Source of the DNA: Phoronis ovalis
Taxonomy: Eukaryota; Phoronida; Phoronidae
Assembly (NCBI GenBank): GCA_028565635.1
Contig: JAOXYB010087718.1
Location: 9,226-22,479, forward strand
Length of the DNA stretch: 13,254 nucleotides
Direction: 5' to 3'
The notes beneath the pieces are model-generated. The model was given only the letters and a program-made list of their open reading frames with translations. It did not search any database and was not told the DNA's origin. The translations under genes were made by a program, and so were the position numbers. Shown piece by piece: positions 1 to 8,393 of the stretch (the stretch's first letter is position 1; each line of letters opens with the position of its first letter).

Positions 1-109
1 GTGTACTATAGAATTTGGGATATAATATTATATATTAAGAAATTCATTTATAAGCGAATGTATAGAACATAATGTGTGATTTTGCAAGTACTGTCTCCTG
101 ACTAAATTT

Positions 110-161
110 ATTTTGAAGGTTACCCTGATAATCATATTTTGAAGGTTACCCTGATAATCAT
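110..161. repeat. Perfect tandem duplication, 2 x 26 bp
   Basis: The 26-base unit beginning ATTTTGAAGGTTACC occurs at 110-135 and again at 136-161 without a mismatch, followed by only ATTT of a possible third unit. Identity of the copies points to a recent duplication inside the intron. Confidence 0.95.
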
Positions 162-326
162 ATTTCAAACATGTTACCATACTGGGAAAAAATGTTAGGA
201 CCTTTTTATCAGCATAATAATGTGATAAAAGACACAATGTTATTTTTAAAATGCTTTAAAAGTAGCATACAGATTTCAGCGTAACACTTTAACATTTTTC
301 CTTCAAATGAATTTGTTTATAGAAGG

Positions 327-405
327 ATTTCTAAATGTAATATAATAATTGTAATTAATTTAAATTGTGCACTATAGAATTGGATATAATATTACATTTA
401 GAAAT
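327..405. repeat. Imperfect inverted repeat (hairpin), about 19-21 bp arms
   Basis: The left arm ATTTCTAAATGTAATATAATA (about 327-347) pairs with TATAATATTACATTTAGAAAT (about 385-405) with one base slipped, leaving a loop of about 37 bases. The right arm lies inside the segment that is repeated, diverged, at the very start of the window. Confidence 0.7.
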
Positions 406-412
406 AAATTAA
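367..412. repeat. Diverged direct repeat of bases 1-50
   Basis: GTGCACTATAGAATTGGATA and what follows resembles GTGTACTATAGAATTTGGGA at the start of the window; both continue into TATAATATTA. The copies are 366 bp apart and differ by substitutions and small gaps, so this is an old duplication or two copies of an unrecognised interspersed repeat cut by the window edge. Confidence 0.6.
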
Positions 413-790
413 ACAAACGGAAGCTATACATAACCAGCAAACAAGCTTGTAGGTCTGATCTACAATAAAAAGACTAGAAATTCATGCAAAATCTATATTT
501 AAAAGTATTAATAATATGAAAAGGCAGAAAATACTAGTGCATAACTCATGTAGTGTAGGAAAATTGATAAAGCAAAAAGGGTGTTTTAACCAATATATTA
601 TTTTACTTGTCTATCTTTTCACTTAGCTAACCATGTTTAACTTAAAGTGTAAAGTTGGAACAAGTTGTGCCGAATGATACTCCACATGTTCATGCTGAAA
701 GAGAGGTGTGTGTGTGTGTTGTAGATTGGTAGTAACATGAATTCAGCCTTTATATTTAAAAGATTTTTCTTAACGTTGTTTCTTTTTTAG

Positions 791-1249
791 GTGTCCCTCT
801 TCAGTTTGATTTCTTCTAAAGTTGGATTAGACAGTATCAGTGCATTCCGATCTTTACGTACATTTCGTGCCTTAAGACCATTGCGAGCTATATCAAGGTG
901 GCAAGGAATGAAAATTGTTGTGAACGCTCTTATGTATGCCATACCATCCATCATAAACGTGATTCTTGTCTGTCTTGTATTTTGGCTGATCTTCAGTATC
1001 GCAGGAGTTCAAATATTTGGTGGTTTTTTCCAAAAATGTTTGGATAAAGATGGCAATAAAGTTAACAACAGCATTGTGGCTCACTATAATGACTGCATTG
1101 CTTTGGCTAACGATAGTAACGGATATCAGTGGGTTAATCCAAATGTTAACTTTGATCATGTTGGCGCTGGATATGTTGCATTGTTTCAAATTGCCACCTT
1201 TGAAGGATGGATGGAGCTAATGGAAGATGCTGTGGATATGCCTTCAAAT
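791..1249 (+). CDS. NaCP60E: Channel exon: domain III end of S3, S4, S5, pore loop
   Basis: The exon follows a T-rich acceptor ending TTTTTTAG and ends before donor GTAAGC; 459 bases, phase 0 at both ends. It starts with codon GTG read as internal Val, not as an initiator. S4 carries Arg at 848, 857, 866, 875, 884 and 896, mostly every third residue, followed by WQGMK and the S4-S5 linker. S5 reads [20 protein letters not shown]. The extracellular turret holds two Cys and two possible N-glycosylation sites (NNS, NDS). The pore helix ends [11 protein letters not shown] at 1202-1204 is the selectivity residue, Glu where para-type sodium channels have Lys. The following MELMEDAVD leads into the S6 exon. 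The first membrane segments of domain III are not in the window. Confidence 0.95.
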
Positions 1250-1277
1250 GTAAGCATCTCAGACTACTATATATATA

Positions 1278-1311
<34 letters not shown>

Positions 1312-4300
1312 ATTTATGTATATGTATATGTATATGTAATGTAATATATATGTATATATAATATGTATGTATTATGTATGTATGTATATATGTATGTATA
1401 TATGTATATGTATGTATACCTTGAAATATTGCTAGAGTAACTGTTTGCAATGAAGTGTGACCCATGGTATGTGATACTATGGCCTTCATTTAACTATTTA
1501 CGACATAATGAAAAATTATATCATAGGATCACATTTCATTGCAAATGGTAGTAATGATGAGCCGTTAAATTGTTCGTGTCGCTTGTTCGCATACAGTTTT
1601 AAATAGATTCCTGAAATTAAATATTATGTGGCTAAGCATTAAATCCTGATGGGACTCATTCCTCTTTTCAATATGTCAAACTTAATGTAACAAAAATGTG
1701 GTACAGGATTGGAAAGATTAACGTGTTCGTCTTTTGACAAAATTAATACCATTTTCATATCTAATGTAAAAAAATGTTTTTTTTCCACTTTACAGCTTCT
1801 TGAGCAACCAAGTTTTGAAAACAACCTTTACTGGTACCTATATTTTGTGGTTTTCATCATAGTTGGAACATTTTTCACACTTAATTTGTTCATTGGTGTC
1901 ATTATAGACAATTTCAACACGTTGAAGAAGAAGGTAAATAAATTACAAAATACTTGATACTGCTTACACCGGTATTTCTTATTATTTGTTGTATGTGCAT
2001 GTTCTTGTAAAGGGATAACATCAGCATTCAAACTCGAAATCTTCTCGTGCATGGCTATTCCAGCCCCCCTCTTATACTACATATACAAAGCAAGCATTAT
2101 ACATTCAGTAGAAATTATGGGAAATCTGCAAGATAAATTTTAAAAAAAGTGTTAATGTGTAGAATTTTTCCAATTGGTATGTCTTATATTAGATATAGTA
2201 TAATACATCTACTCAAAATTTGTTTTTATAAAATTTTGTTTCCTGATTTAAAAGTCAGATAAACCTTAATTTATAGTGTAATTGAATGGTAGTTTGCAAC
2301 TTTATAAAAACAGGAAGTAGGGAGAGTATTAACTAATGGAACAGCCATGACTGAGAAGACTTTGAAAGAAAGTGTTAAATACTTGTTAAGTCATTGTGAT
2401 ATTAAATGTTTCCATTCTTTATTTATTTGAATTATGTTGCTCATAAAAAAATCATTTCCAAACATTTGCACTACACAACTTGTAAACCAGTAAATTTAAA
2501 TAAATTATTGTCGTGAAACTATATAGGAAGCAAAATTGTCATCCAGTCAATTGTACAATGCATGTGTACTTGGAACTAAACCTGTCTTGCTATCATGTGT
2601 TTTAGTATGATGGGACATATCTCGATATGTTTTTAACATCGAGTCAACGAAATTACTATAATACTATGAAGAAAATAGGGAATAAGAAACCTCAAAAGAC
2701 CATCCGAAGACCAAAGGTATGTGCATTTGTTTAATCTAAAAATGTACGATATTCATTAATGTCATTCTAGCAGGGTTCCAAATTTTGTAATAAATATTAC
2801 AATTTACATCCCTTGCTTTTGATATATACCAGATTTGCACTGCAATTCTAACCAACCAAAGGTGTCGAGTACAAAGCTCAGCTCTCTGCCTGGTTTTGAA
2901 ACAATGTCACTGATCACATCAAACTCATACATGATAGATTTCTGATCTAAATTAGTATTTTAAAAAACTAATATTGGCTGCTGCATGTGCCTTTTGCACA
3001 CATTATGGCATGGACACCAAGAATTCCGTTCTTCTGCTCAAGGAGTTATAATTTTGTAGAAGACGATTGATCTTATCCCGCTTAGTTTAGATCTACATGG
3101 TAACATATCCTAAAAACTGAATACATTTTGAACACTTAGGAAGAACTGAGCAGTATATTTCGACTTGTTTCTATATTATGTAACTGTCAATTGAAAAGTA
3201 TTATTAATCGAAAGTATATAAAGTCATTATAGAGTATATAGATATATTGTTTTCATTTTTCCACCATTCATTTAGCCTCAGGTAAATTGTTCACAATGCT
3301 GTGCACTTCAGCTTGTTTCAGATTTGCGCTACAGTACACTATTCATGTGCACTCATGTTACTGGTCACAAAACCAGTTCCCTGCATGCAGCATTTTGTGT
3401 AACTTGTGGAGAACTGCATCATTGTTCATTCACAAAATGCTGCATGATGGGAATGTTTAGGTCCATGACTGGTGGCTCTGCCAAACACATGAAGTCTTAA
3501 AATTTATAGTTATTTTTCTTATTACTTTGTTTGTTGTGTAAACAATACCAGAATTCTCTTACTTGTATTCTTATGTTCTGTTGAAAATCACAGAATGTTA
3601 ATTTTTTGTTCCATTTTGCTTCACAAAAAACATAGATATAATAATACCACCCTGAATTTTTAAAATATAAACTTCTTAACAAGGTCTGTTATGTGAGGCA
3701 TTATGCATTTTAGTATGCTGTAAAATTTGAATAATTGTAGTATGATTGACATTTGGAAACAATACAAAAAAAAATCTTTTATTAACTAGGCAGTGATTTT
3801 TGTTGATAATAAGTTAAATCTTCTTTTGAAAGAACAGCACTAATATAAATATATATCTCATACTATATTCAATATTGTAACTTTTACCAATTTCTTCTCT
3901 TGCCACCATATAGGATAGTCGATGGGTAAGTTATAAGTGAATGTTGTTGATGTTCAGTCATTATAGTAAATTATTTCATGTCAGAACTATTTTTGGAGTT
4001 TACACCACCCATTCTACCCTCTGGTAATGTGTGGAAAAATACTTGCGAATTGTACTGGTACTGCTTGTGGACTTGTGGCAACATTCAGCATATATTCTAA
4101 CTACTGCACATCCACATTCTTTTTACAGAGCCGGTTCCAAGGATTCTTCTTTGACATCGCTGTCAGTACCAAGTTTGAAATCGCTATAGTTGCATTAATC
4201 CTCATCAACATGGTGGTGATGGCAATTGAACATTATGATCAAGATCCACTTATCACTACAGTGCTGGATTATATCAATCTTGTCTTCACGGCAATGTTTA

Positions 4301-7300
4301 CCTTAGAAGCAATTGTTAAAATACTTGGACTCAGATGGCATTATTTCCGTCGTCCATGGAATGTATTTGATTTCATTGTGGTGTTACTGTCCCTAATAGG
4401 TAAGTACTTCAATAACTTCCAACTCAATGAGATGAACTAACCTAATATTAGTGCTCCCAAGACTTTAAAGTTGAAAACATAAAAAGGCAGAAACCTATTT
4501 ACCTTCCTCAACAGCCTGCTATACAAGGTTTGAACAGTCAGGAGCAACCTAATTTCATTCAAATCTAATATGCGACTGAGAACATTTACTGGCATGAGTT
4601 GAAAACAGTAATGTTTAATCTGGATATCACGGGTTCGAGTTTCATTCCTGCACCAAAAGTTCTTTTTGTAGTGACTTGTCTTTTGTACCACCTCGGTCCA
4701 TTCAGCCCTGAAATGAGTACCTGGTAGGATATGACTAACAACTGCATGCCTTTACGAGTGAACAGGCACTTAAGCAGGGGATAATCATATAAAGTATATG
4801 CCTAGGATGTGAATTGAGTGTGATGAATATATGAAATGGTTGCTCCTGACTTAATTGTTAACATTAAAACCATGATCGTTTTCAGTTCTTAACTCATCCT
4901 GTGATAACAGTATTGTCATAACCAAAACTTAAGTACTATAACTTCACACCATCAGTCATGAACCAAAACATTTCCACAGTTCTGTGTTTTGTGAACGAAT
5001 CACACAAGCATGCAAAGGGGCAGATACATTCACAAAACTTGAAATTGTGGGAATGTTTGGTTGTATGACCAGTGGCCCCACCTAGTGCCTGCAAAGTCTT
5101 GTAAACCTGCATGTGTGTTATAATATTGCATGGCAAACTTTGTTTCAAACAGATGTGATCCTGGATATGCTAGCTGACCAGAGTAAAGTATTTTTGATAT
5201 TAAAATGTTACGTTTATCGTATACCTGTGATGATGTTATTATCTATATATGTGACAGTTAACATTTCTTTAAGACTGTGTAGCATGAAACTAACAAATTT
5301 AAATGTGTAATTAGATTTCTTCATGCAGTATGTTGGAGGTACATAGATGAGTGTAATGTGTGATCTTTTAAAATGAGACTTGTCATTTTATCAAGAAAAA
5401 CTTGCTAGAATATATTATAGTAAATCTTTCATTACTTGAATTAATTTTTGTCTCTTCGTACTTTTAAATAAAGACAAAGCTTTCCAGATAATGAGATTGT
5501 AACTACTGCAAAATCCCTGTGAAACCCATTGGTATATTAATGACTCAAAGATATATTTATATTTACTTCAAGAGTAGCTTGTTTCAGTAACATGCCCAAA
5601 AAAACATGGCATGGCGTTATTGTGTCAGCTACATATATGTACATATGCAAGTGTTACCTGTTTCAATTTGGACTAGATTTTCGATAACGTGACATGTCTC
5701 ATTTCACACTATATTTTAAGAATGGTTTTGATACTTTTATTTTTAATTTAGTTTATTTGAATTTGTTGGGTATGTTGCTTCAGAGTGACACACTGCTCAA
5801 AGAAATACACGAAGGAAATTTCTATATCAAATGGTAATCCTTCTGCAAAAAACATTGAAATTGGGCAGTGTGTAAATTACTTTATTATTATTTAATTTAA
5901 GTTTTAATAGCATATCTTTTGCTGCATTTATTTATTGACTAGAAGTAAAATAAGTTTTAGGTTTTTCCTAAGCGTAAGAGTTAAAAAAATGTTGCCTTGG
6001 ACTGATGACCAGGGGTACTGACCATATTGTTAGATGGGGGTGTGCAGTCAAAACTCAAAATATCCACCCAGTTTTAGGAGTTTGGTCTAAAAATGGGCCC
6101 CGTTTTAAAGCTTTCTCTCAGAAAAATCCCCTGAAAACCCTACCTTCAACTGAAATCATGAAAAATCTCCCCATTTTAATGTATTTTCATGAAAAGTGGA
6201 CGCATAATTAGGGACATTTCTGAAAAGTGGATTCATTTTTAAGAATTTATCAGTGAAAATGTTATCCATTTGGCCTCCCTCTGTATTCATTATATATGCA
6301 AGTGCTCCTGGGACTGAAGACTTCGTTTCTGTTGTAAAAATCTTTCACTGAATGAAGTACTACTAGAATAGGTAACCCTCACAACTTTTGCAAAAGTATG
6401 ATTAACAATTAAAATAATTATTGCTTTTCTTCAGTTTTCTTTGCACGTAAAATATACCTTTGGAATAATCCTCAGGATATTTCTCTCTGTCATTCACACT
6501 GAGCCCGAAACAAGTACATAACAAAATTAAAAGTATTGTACCAAATAATAATCTTCATATTTTGGTTGTGCTTAAAGCCGTGGTCACAAGACAGCTGTAT
6601 CATTGGTTTCAGCTAAAGAGTTAATGATTTGCGTCTTCTCATTTAATGTTCAAAAACTTGCCAAGTTTTCCCACTTAACAGTACCTGTTATGTAATTGTG
6701 TATTGCTTCTTTCTTTTTAGGTGTGATACTTGCTGACTTATTGGAGAATATATTTATCACGCCAACTCTTCTTCGCGTTGTTCGTGTATTCCGCATTGGC
6801 CGAGTGTTACGTTTGATTAAAGCAGCAAAGGGGATACGGAAACTGTTATTTGCGTTGTTAATTTCTCTGCCAGCTTTAGTGAACATTGCATCATTACTAT
6901 TCCTGATCATGTTTATATTTGCTATAATCGGCATGACAACATTTGGAAGCTTAAAATTGGATGGTGATATTCTTACTGAAGAAGTTAACTTTCGAACATT
7001 TGGAAGTAGTATGGTGTTGTTGTTCCGTATTGCCACTGCTGCAGGATGGAACGATCTCTTAGAACCAATGTTAGTTCAACCTCCCAATTGTGATCCTGAT
7101 TTCAAAACACTGCCCAATGGTACAAGAGTTGAATCCACTGGTGGTGACTGTGGAAATTGGTTTGCAGTGGCTTACCTTATGGTGTATATTCTTTTTACAT
7201 TTACAATAATTATCAACATGTATATAGCTGTTATTCTAGAAAATTTTAATCAAGCTCATGAGCAAGAGGAAATTGGAATCACTGAGGATGATTTTGATAT

Positions 7301-7949
7301 GTTCTACGTCATTTGGGAACGTTTTGATCCTCATGCAACACAATTTATTAAATATGATCAACTGTCATCTTTTGTGGCTGATTTAGATGACCCGCTATGT
7401 ATACCAAAACCTAATGAAATAGCATTGGTGTCATTTAATTTGCCCATTGTAGAAGGAGACAAAATACACTGCCTTGACATTTTAGTAGCACTTGTAAGGA
7501 AAGTTTTGGGAGAAGTAGAAGAAACTAGTGAGTTTAAAGATGTTAAAACACAAATGGAAGATAAGTTCAGTGACGCTTTCCCAACTCGTGTAAATACAGT
7601 CGTAAAATCAACTACTATACAACGAAAGAAAGAGGATGTTGCTGCAAAAACATTACAGCGTGCATGGAGGCGACATAAAATACAGAAAAATATGGCGCAG
7701 ATTTCAAAAATGGCTTTGGAATTAAGTCGAAGCCGTAATAAAAGTGATTCGCTTGATCGAAGATTAAGTGACGCTATGGGATCAATAAGATCTCAAAATG
7801 GTAGTGCAATATCAGTAAGATCTGGTCGATCCAACGAACCATCTAAGAATCCTGTAGGAAATAACTTAACCGTGCCAACAATGGACTCAAGGCGGGGCTC
7901 AATAACAAGTACAGATAGTAAGTCTGTTGAGAATTCGTCACCATTATGA
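791..7949 (+). CDS. NaCP60E: Nav2/DSC1-type voltage-gated cation channel, 3' half (domains III-IV and C-terminus), six exons
   Basis: Joining 791-1249, 1796-1933, 2606-2716, 3914-3925, 4129-4399 and 6721-7949 gives 739 residues and a TGA... downstream-free stop at 7947-7949 (TGA-type context: last codons read S-S-P-L then stop). The product is a plasma-membrane pore-forming alpha subunit that opens on depolarisation. Visible in order: domain III S4 with Arg every third residue, S5, pore loop TFEGW, S6, III-IV linker with MFL, domain IV S1-S6 with a second S4 and pore loop TAAGW, EF-hand-like segment, IQ motif, serine-rich tail. Assignment to Nav2 rather than Nav1 (para) rests on Glu instead of Lys in the domain III filter and on tail phrases such as [12 protein letters not shown] and [11 protein letters not shown], which match the DSC1/BSC1 family as I know it. 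Domains I and II lie upstream of the window. A voltage-gated calcium channel is excluded by Ala in domain IV and by the MFL gate. Confidence 0.96.
1250..1795 (+). other. Intron 1 of the visible channel (546 bp)
   Basis: GTAAGC at the 5' end, TTTACAG at the 3' end. Apart from the microsatellite I see no exon or structured element. Confidence 0.92.
1268..1418. repeat. Compound (TA)n / (TATATG)n / (TATG)n microsatellite
   Basis: About 150 bases made almost only of T, A and G in TA, TATATG and TATG units, starting roughly 18 bases after the splice donor at 1250. The channel reading frame runs into it as a run of Tyr, Ile and Val codons, which is read-through of intron and not protein. Confidence 0.95.
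1796..1933 (+). CDS. NaCP60E: Channel exon: domain III S6 and start of III-IV linker
   Basis: 138 bases (46 codons), phase 0 at both ends. The acceptor is a strong pyrimidine tract (TTTTTTTTCCACTTTACAG) and the donor GTAAAT is weaker than the others in the gene. The translation contains [20 protein letters not shown], then [13 protein letters not shown], the near-invariant end of S6 and activation gate of sodium-channel domain III, and ends with LKKK at the start of the cytoplasmic III-IV linker. It continues DAVDMPSN of the previous exon into [10 protein letters not shown], matching the family pattern with no residues missing. Confidence 0.95.
1934..2605 (+). other. Intron 2 of the visible channel (672 bp)
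   Basis: Starts GTAAAT, ends GTGTTTTAG. AT-rich, with no coding exon or clear repeat visible on either strand. Confidence 0.92.
2606..2716 (+). CDS. NaCP60E: Channel exon: III-IV linker with MFL inactivation motif
   Basis: 111 bases (37 codons), phase 0 at both ends, flanked by GTGTTTTAG and GTATGT. It has no ATG-initiated frame of useful length, so it is easily missed. It encodes [18 protein letters not shown] followed by [19 protein letters not shown]. The hydrophobic triplet Met-Phe-Leu (2627-2635) stands where vertebrate sodium channels have IFM and para has MFM, the fast-inactivation particle. The NYYNTMKK and KKPQK segments that follow are strongly conserved in the family. The preceding exon ends LKKK and the next exon continues RRPK, so placement is secure. 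Confidence 0.94.
2717..3913 (+). other. Intron 3 of the visible channel (1197 bp), upstream of the microexon
   Basis: Starts GTATGT and ends CATATAG at the microexon. It holds one foldback element (about 3359-3498) and otherwise AT-rich sequence. If the microexon is skipped, the intron runs on to 4128. Confidence 0.75.
3359..3498. repeat. Foldback (MITE-like) element, copy 1
   Basis: An inverted repeat with arms at about 3359-3399 and 3431-3472. The inner 16 bases (CATGCAGCATTTTGTG at 3384-3399 against CACAAAATGCTGCATG at 3431-3446) pair perfectly, and the outer parts pair imperfectly, ending in ACTGGT / ACCAGT-like ends. The right half, from ATTCACAAAA through GGGAATGTTT to GAAGTCTT, is shared with a second element in intron 5. 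No reading frame is inside, so this is a non-autonomous or relic element. Confidence 0.7.
3914..3925 (+). CDS. NaCP60E: 12-base microexon (DSRW) in the III-IV linker
   Basis: The segment gat-agt-cga-tgg encodes Asp-Ser-Arg-Trp. Upstream is a pyrimidine-rich run (TTTACCAATTTCTTCTCTTGCC) ending CATATAG; downstream is a consensus donor GTAAGT at 3926-3931. It is 12 bases long and both neighbouring exons abut in phase 0, so inclusion gives RRPK-DSRW-SRFQG and skipping gives RRPK-SRFQG, both open. The skipped form aligns without a gap to the vertebrate RPGNKFQG pattern as I recall it, while para has RPRW at this place, so Trp here is not alien to the family. A UGC lies 9 to 11 bases before the acceptor junction, as in many neural microexons controlled by SRRM3/4-type factors. 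Seen: splice signals and phase. Inferred: that it is used, and that use is alternative. Confidence 0.7.
3926..4128 (+). other. Intron 4 of the visible channel (203 bp)
   Basis: GTAAGT to CTTTTTACAG. The shortest intron here. Its length is not a multiple of three, so retaining it would break the frame, although part of it is open in the frame of the following exon. Confidence 0.75.
4129..4399 (+). CDS. NaCP60E: Channel exon: domain IV S1 to S3
   Basis: 271 bases, starting in phase 0 after CTTTTTACAG and ending in phase 1 before GTAAGT. The translation starts [20 protein letters not shown], then S1 ([17 protein letters not shown]), S2 ([20 protein letters not shown]) and the beginning of S3 ([15 protein letters not shown]). 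EHYDQ, the acidic residue in FTLEAIVK and WNVFDF are voltage-sensor landmarks of sodium-channel domain IV. The open frame extends upstream to 4027, but that part is intronic: it has no family similarity, and a good acceptor sits at 4128. The split Gly codon is completed by the first two bases of the next exon. Confidence 0.95.
4572..4805 (+). mobile_element. tRNA-derived SINE, degenerate
   Basis: GGTTCGAGTTT at 4632-4642 matches the RNA polymerase III B box (GGTTCGANTCC) except at its last two bases and is followed by a T-stem-like stretch and CCTGCACCA. TGGCATGAGTTG near 4590 is a plausible degenerate A box about 42 bases upstream. The body, CACCTCGGTCCATTCAGCCC then AAATGAGTACCTGG and a stretch near 4750 with TTTACGAGTGAACAGGCACT, has the general look of a conserved SINE central domain and tail. 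The minus-strand open frame here translates partly as CRNETRTRD, the usual shadow of such an element. Ends are approximate. Confidence 0.65.
4955..5100. repeat. Foldback (MITE-like) element, copy 2
   Basis: Arms at 4955-4995 and 5029-5069, each 41 bases, pair along most of their length: the left arm begins GTCATGAACC and ends TTTTGTGAA, and the right arm read backwards begins GTCATACAACC and ends TTTTGTGAA. The sequence right of the loop (ATTCACAAAA ... GGGAATGTTTGG ... AAAGTCTT) matches copy 1 in intron 3 in the same orientation. The loop carries a G-rich run (GCAAAGGGGCAG). Boundaries are approximate because I see no clear target-site duplication. Confidence 0.7.
6721..7949 (+). CDS. NaCP60E: Channel terminal exon: domain IV S3-S6, EF-like region, IQ motif, C-terminus
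   Basis: Acceptor TTCTTTCTTTTTAG; the exon supplies two bases of the split Gly codon, then 408 residues and the stop. S4 has Arg at 6774, 6783, 6792, 6801 and 6810 and Lys at 6819, an exact every-third-residue array. S5 and the pore follow; TAAGW has Ala at the selectivity position (7041-7043). The turret has an NGT glycosylation site and paired Cys. S6 is [16 protein letters not shown]. The cytoplasmic tail begins with the EF-hand-like domain ([20 protein letters not shown] and on to about 7510), then a calmodulin-binding IQ motif near 7641-7690 ([11 protein letters not shown]). A Ser-rich tail has two RRxS sites and ends SSPL. Length and order are as expected for an intact channel end. Confidence 0.96.
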
Positions 7950-8346
7950 GAGGAGTTTATTATCAGAGTAATGTTTTGTATCGAGATTTTAATTGCATGA
8001 ATCTCAAGACTTGATATTATATGCCTGAAAAAGAACATAGACTAGTTTTCATACGTTTATGTATTTGAAACTGTGATATTTTTTTACATTATACTGCTGC
8101 AAAGTATTTTGTGTATTTTATTTATCAATCTCTCCACTATTTGTTTGTGTTATTTATTCTGTATTGATTATAGGTTATCTATGTGCATGCTCAAGTTCGA
8201 TATATGCTGAGTGTAGTTCATTTTTAAATGCTGATGTTAATGCACGTTCCAGACTCTTACTAGTATTAACTGTGTGATAAATCATGTGTGTGTTTGTTTT
8301 ATTCATCGTAATGCATTCAAATCACTGCTTAAAACTGCTTGGAAAT

Positions 8347-8357
8347 GGGGGGGGGGG
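8347..8357 (+). repeat. Homopolymer of 11 G
   Basis: Eleven consecutive G, exceptional in this AT-rich window, located about 400 bases after the stop codon and about 30 before the first candidate AATAAA. Length at such tracts is unreliable in sequencing. Confidence 0.9.
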
Positions 8358-8387
8358 CACCTATTTTTTTTCAGCTGTCCACACAAT

Positions 8388-8393
8388 AATAAA
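8388..8393 (+). promoter_or_regulatory. Candidate poly(A) signal 1
   Basis: AATAAA about 440 bases after the stop. No strong GU-rich element follows at once, so it is the weakest of the three candidates. Confidence 0.3.

Larger units (their letters stand above)
1..790 (+). other. Intron end upstream of the first visible channel exon
   Basis: No coding exon is visible on either strand. The stretch is AT-rich and holds a 26-bp tandem duplication (110-161), a pair of diverged direct repeats (1-50 and 367-412), an inverted repeat (327-405) and a short (GT)n run near 707-720. It ends in the T-rich acceptor at 781-790. The exon encoding domain III S1-S3 should lie further upstream, outside the window. 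Confidence 0.8.
4400..6720 (+). other. Intron 5 of the visible channel (2321 bp)
   Basis: GTAAGT to TTCTTTCTTTTTAG, splitting a Gly codon after its first base. It holds the SINE and the second foldback element. Bases about 6000-6260 are richer in C and G runs (TGGGCCCCG, several CCCC) than the surroundings and read like a fragment of an interspersed repeat, but I cannot assign it. The rest is plain AT-rich sequence. Confidence 0.92.

Noticed and set aside
1259-1489. Minus-strand open frame rich in His, Ile, Tyr and Thr
   Set aside because: It is a translation of the TA/TATG microsatellite.
4027-4128. Open frame extending the domain IV exon upstream, beginning MCGKILANC
   Set aside because: It is intron sequence: a strong acceptor lies at 4128, family similarity starts exactly at 4129, and the intron length is not a multiple of three.
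5113-5310. 65-codon plus-strand open frame in intron 5
   Set aside because: No similarity, hydrophobic by AT-rich composition only, and partly next to the foldback element.
6005-6211. 68-codon open frame in intron 5 ([12 protein letters not shown]...)
   Set aside because: It reads like the accidental translation of a repeat fragment with runs of AAAATGGG and CCCC. No start or splice support.
6650-7036. Minus-strand 128-codon open frame over the domain IV exon
   Set aside because: It is the antisense shadow of the channel coding sequence.
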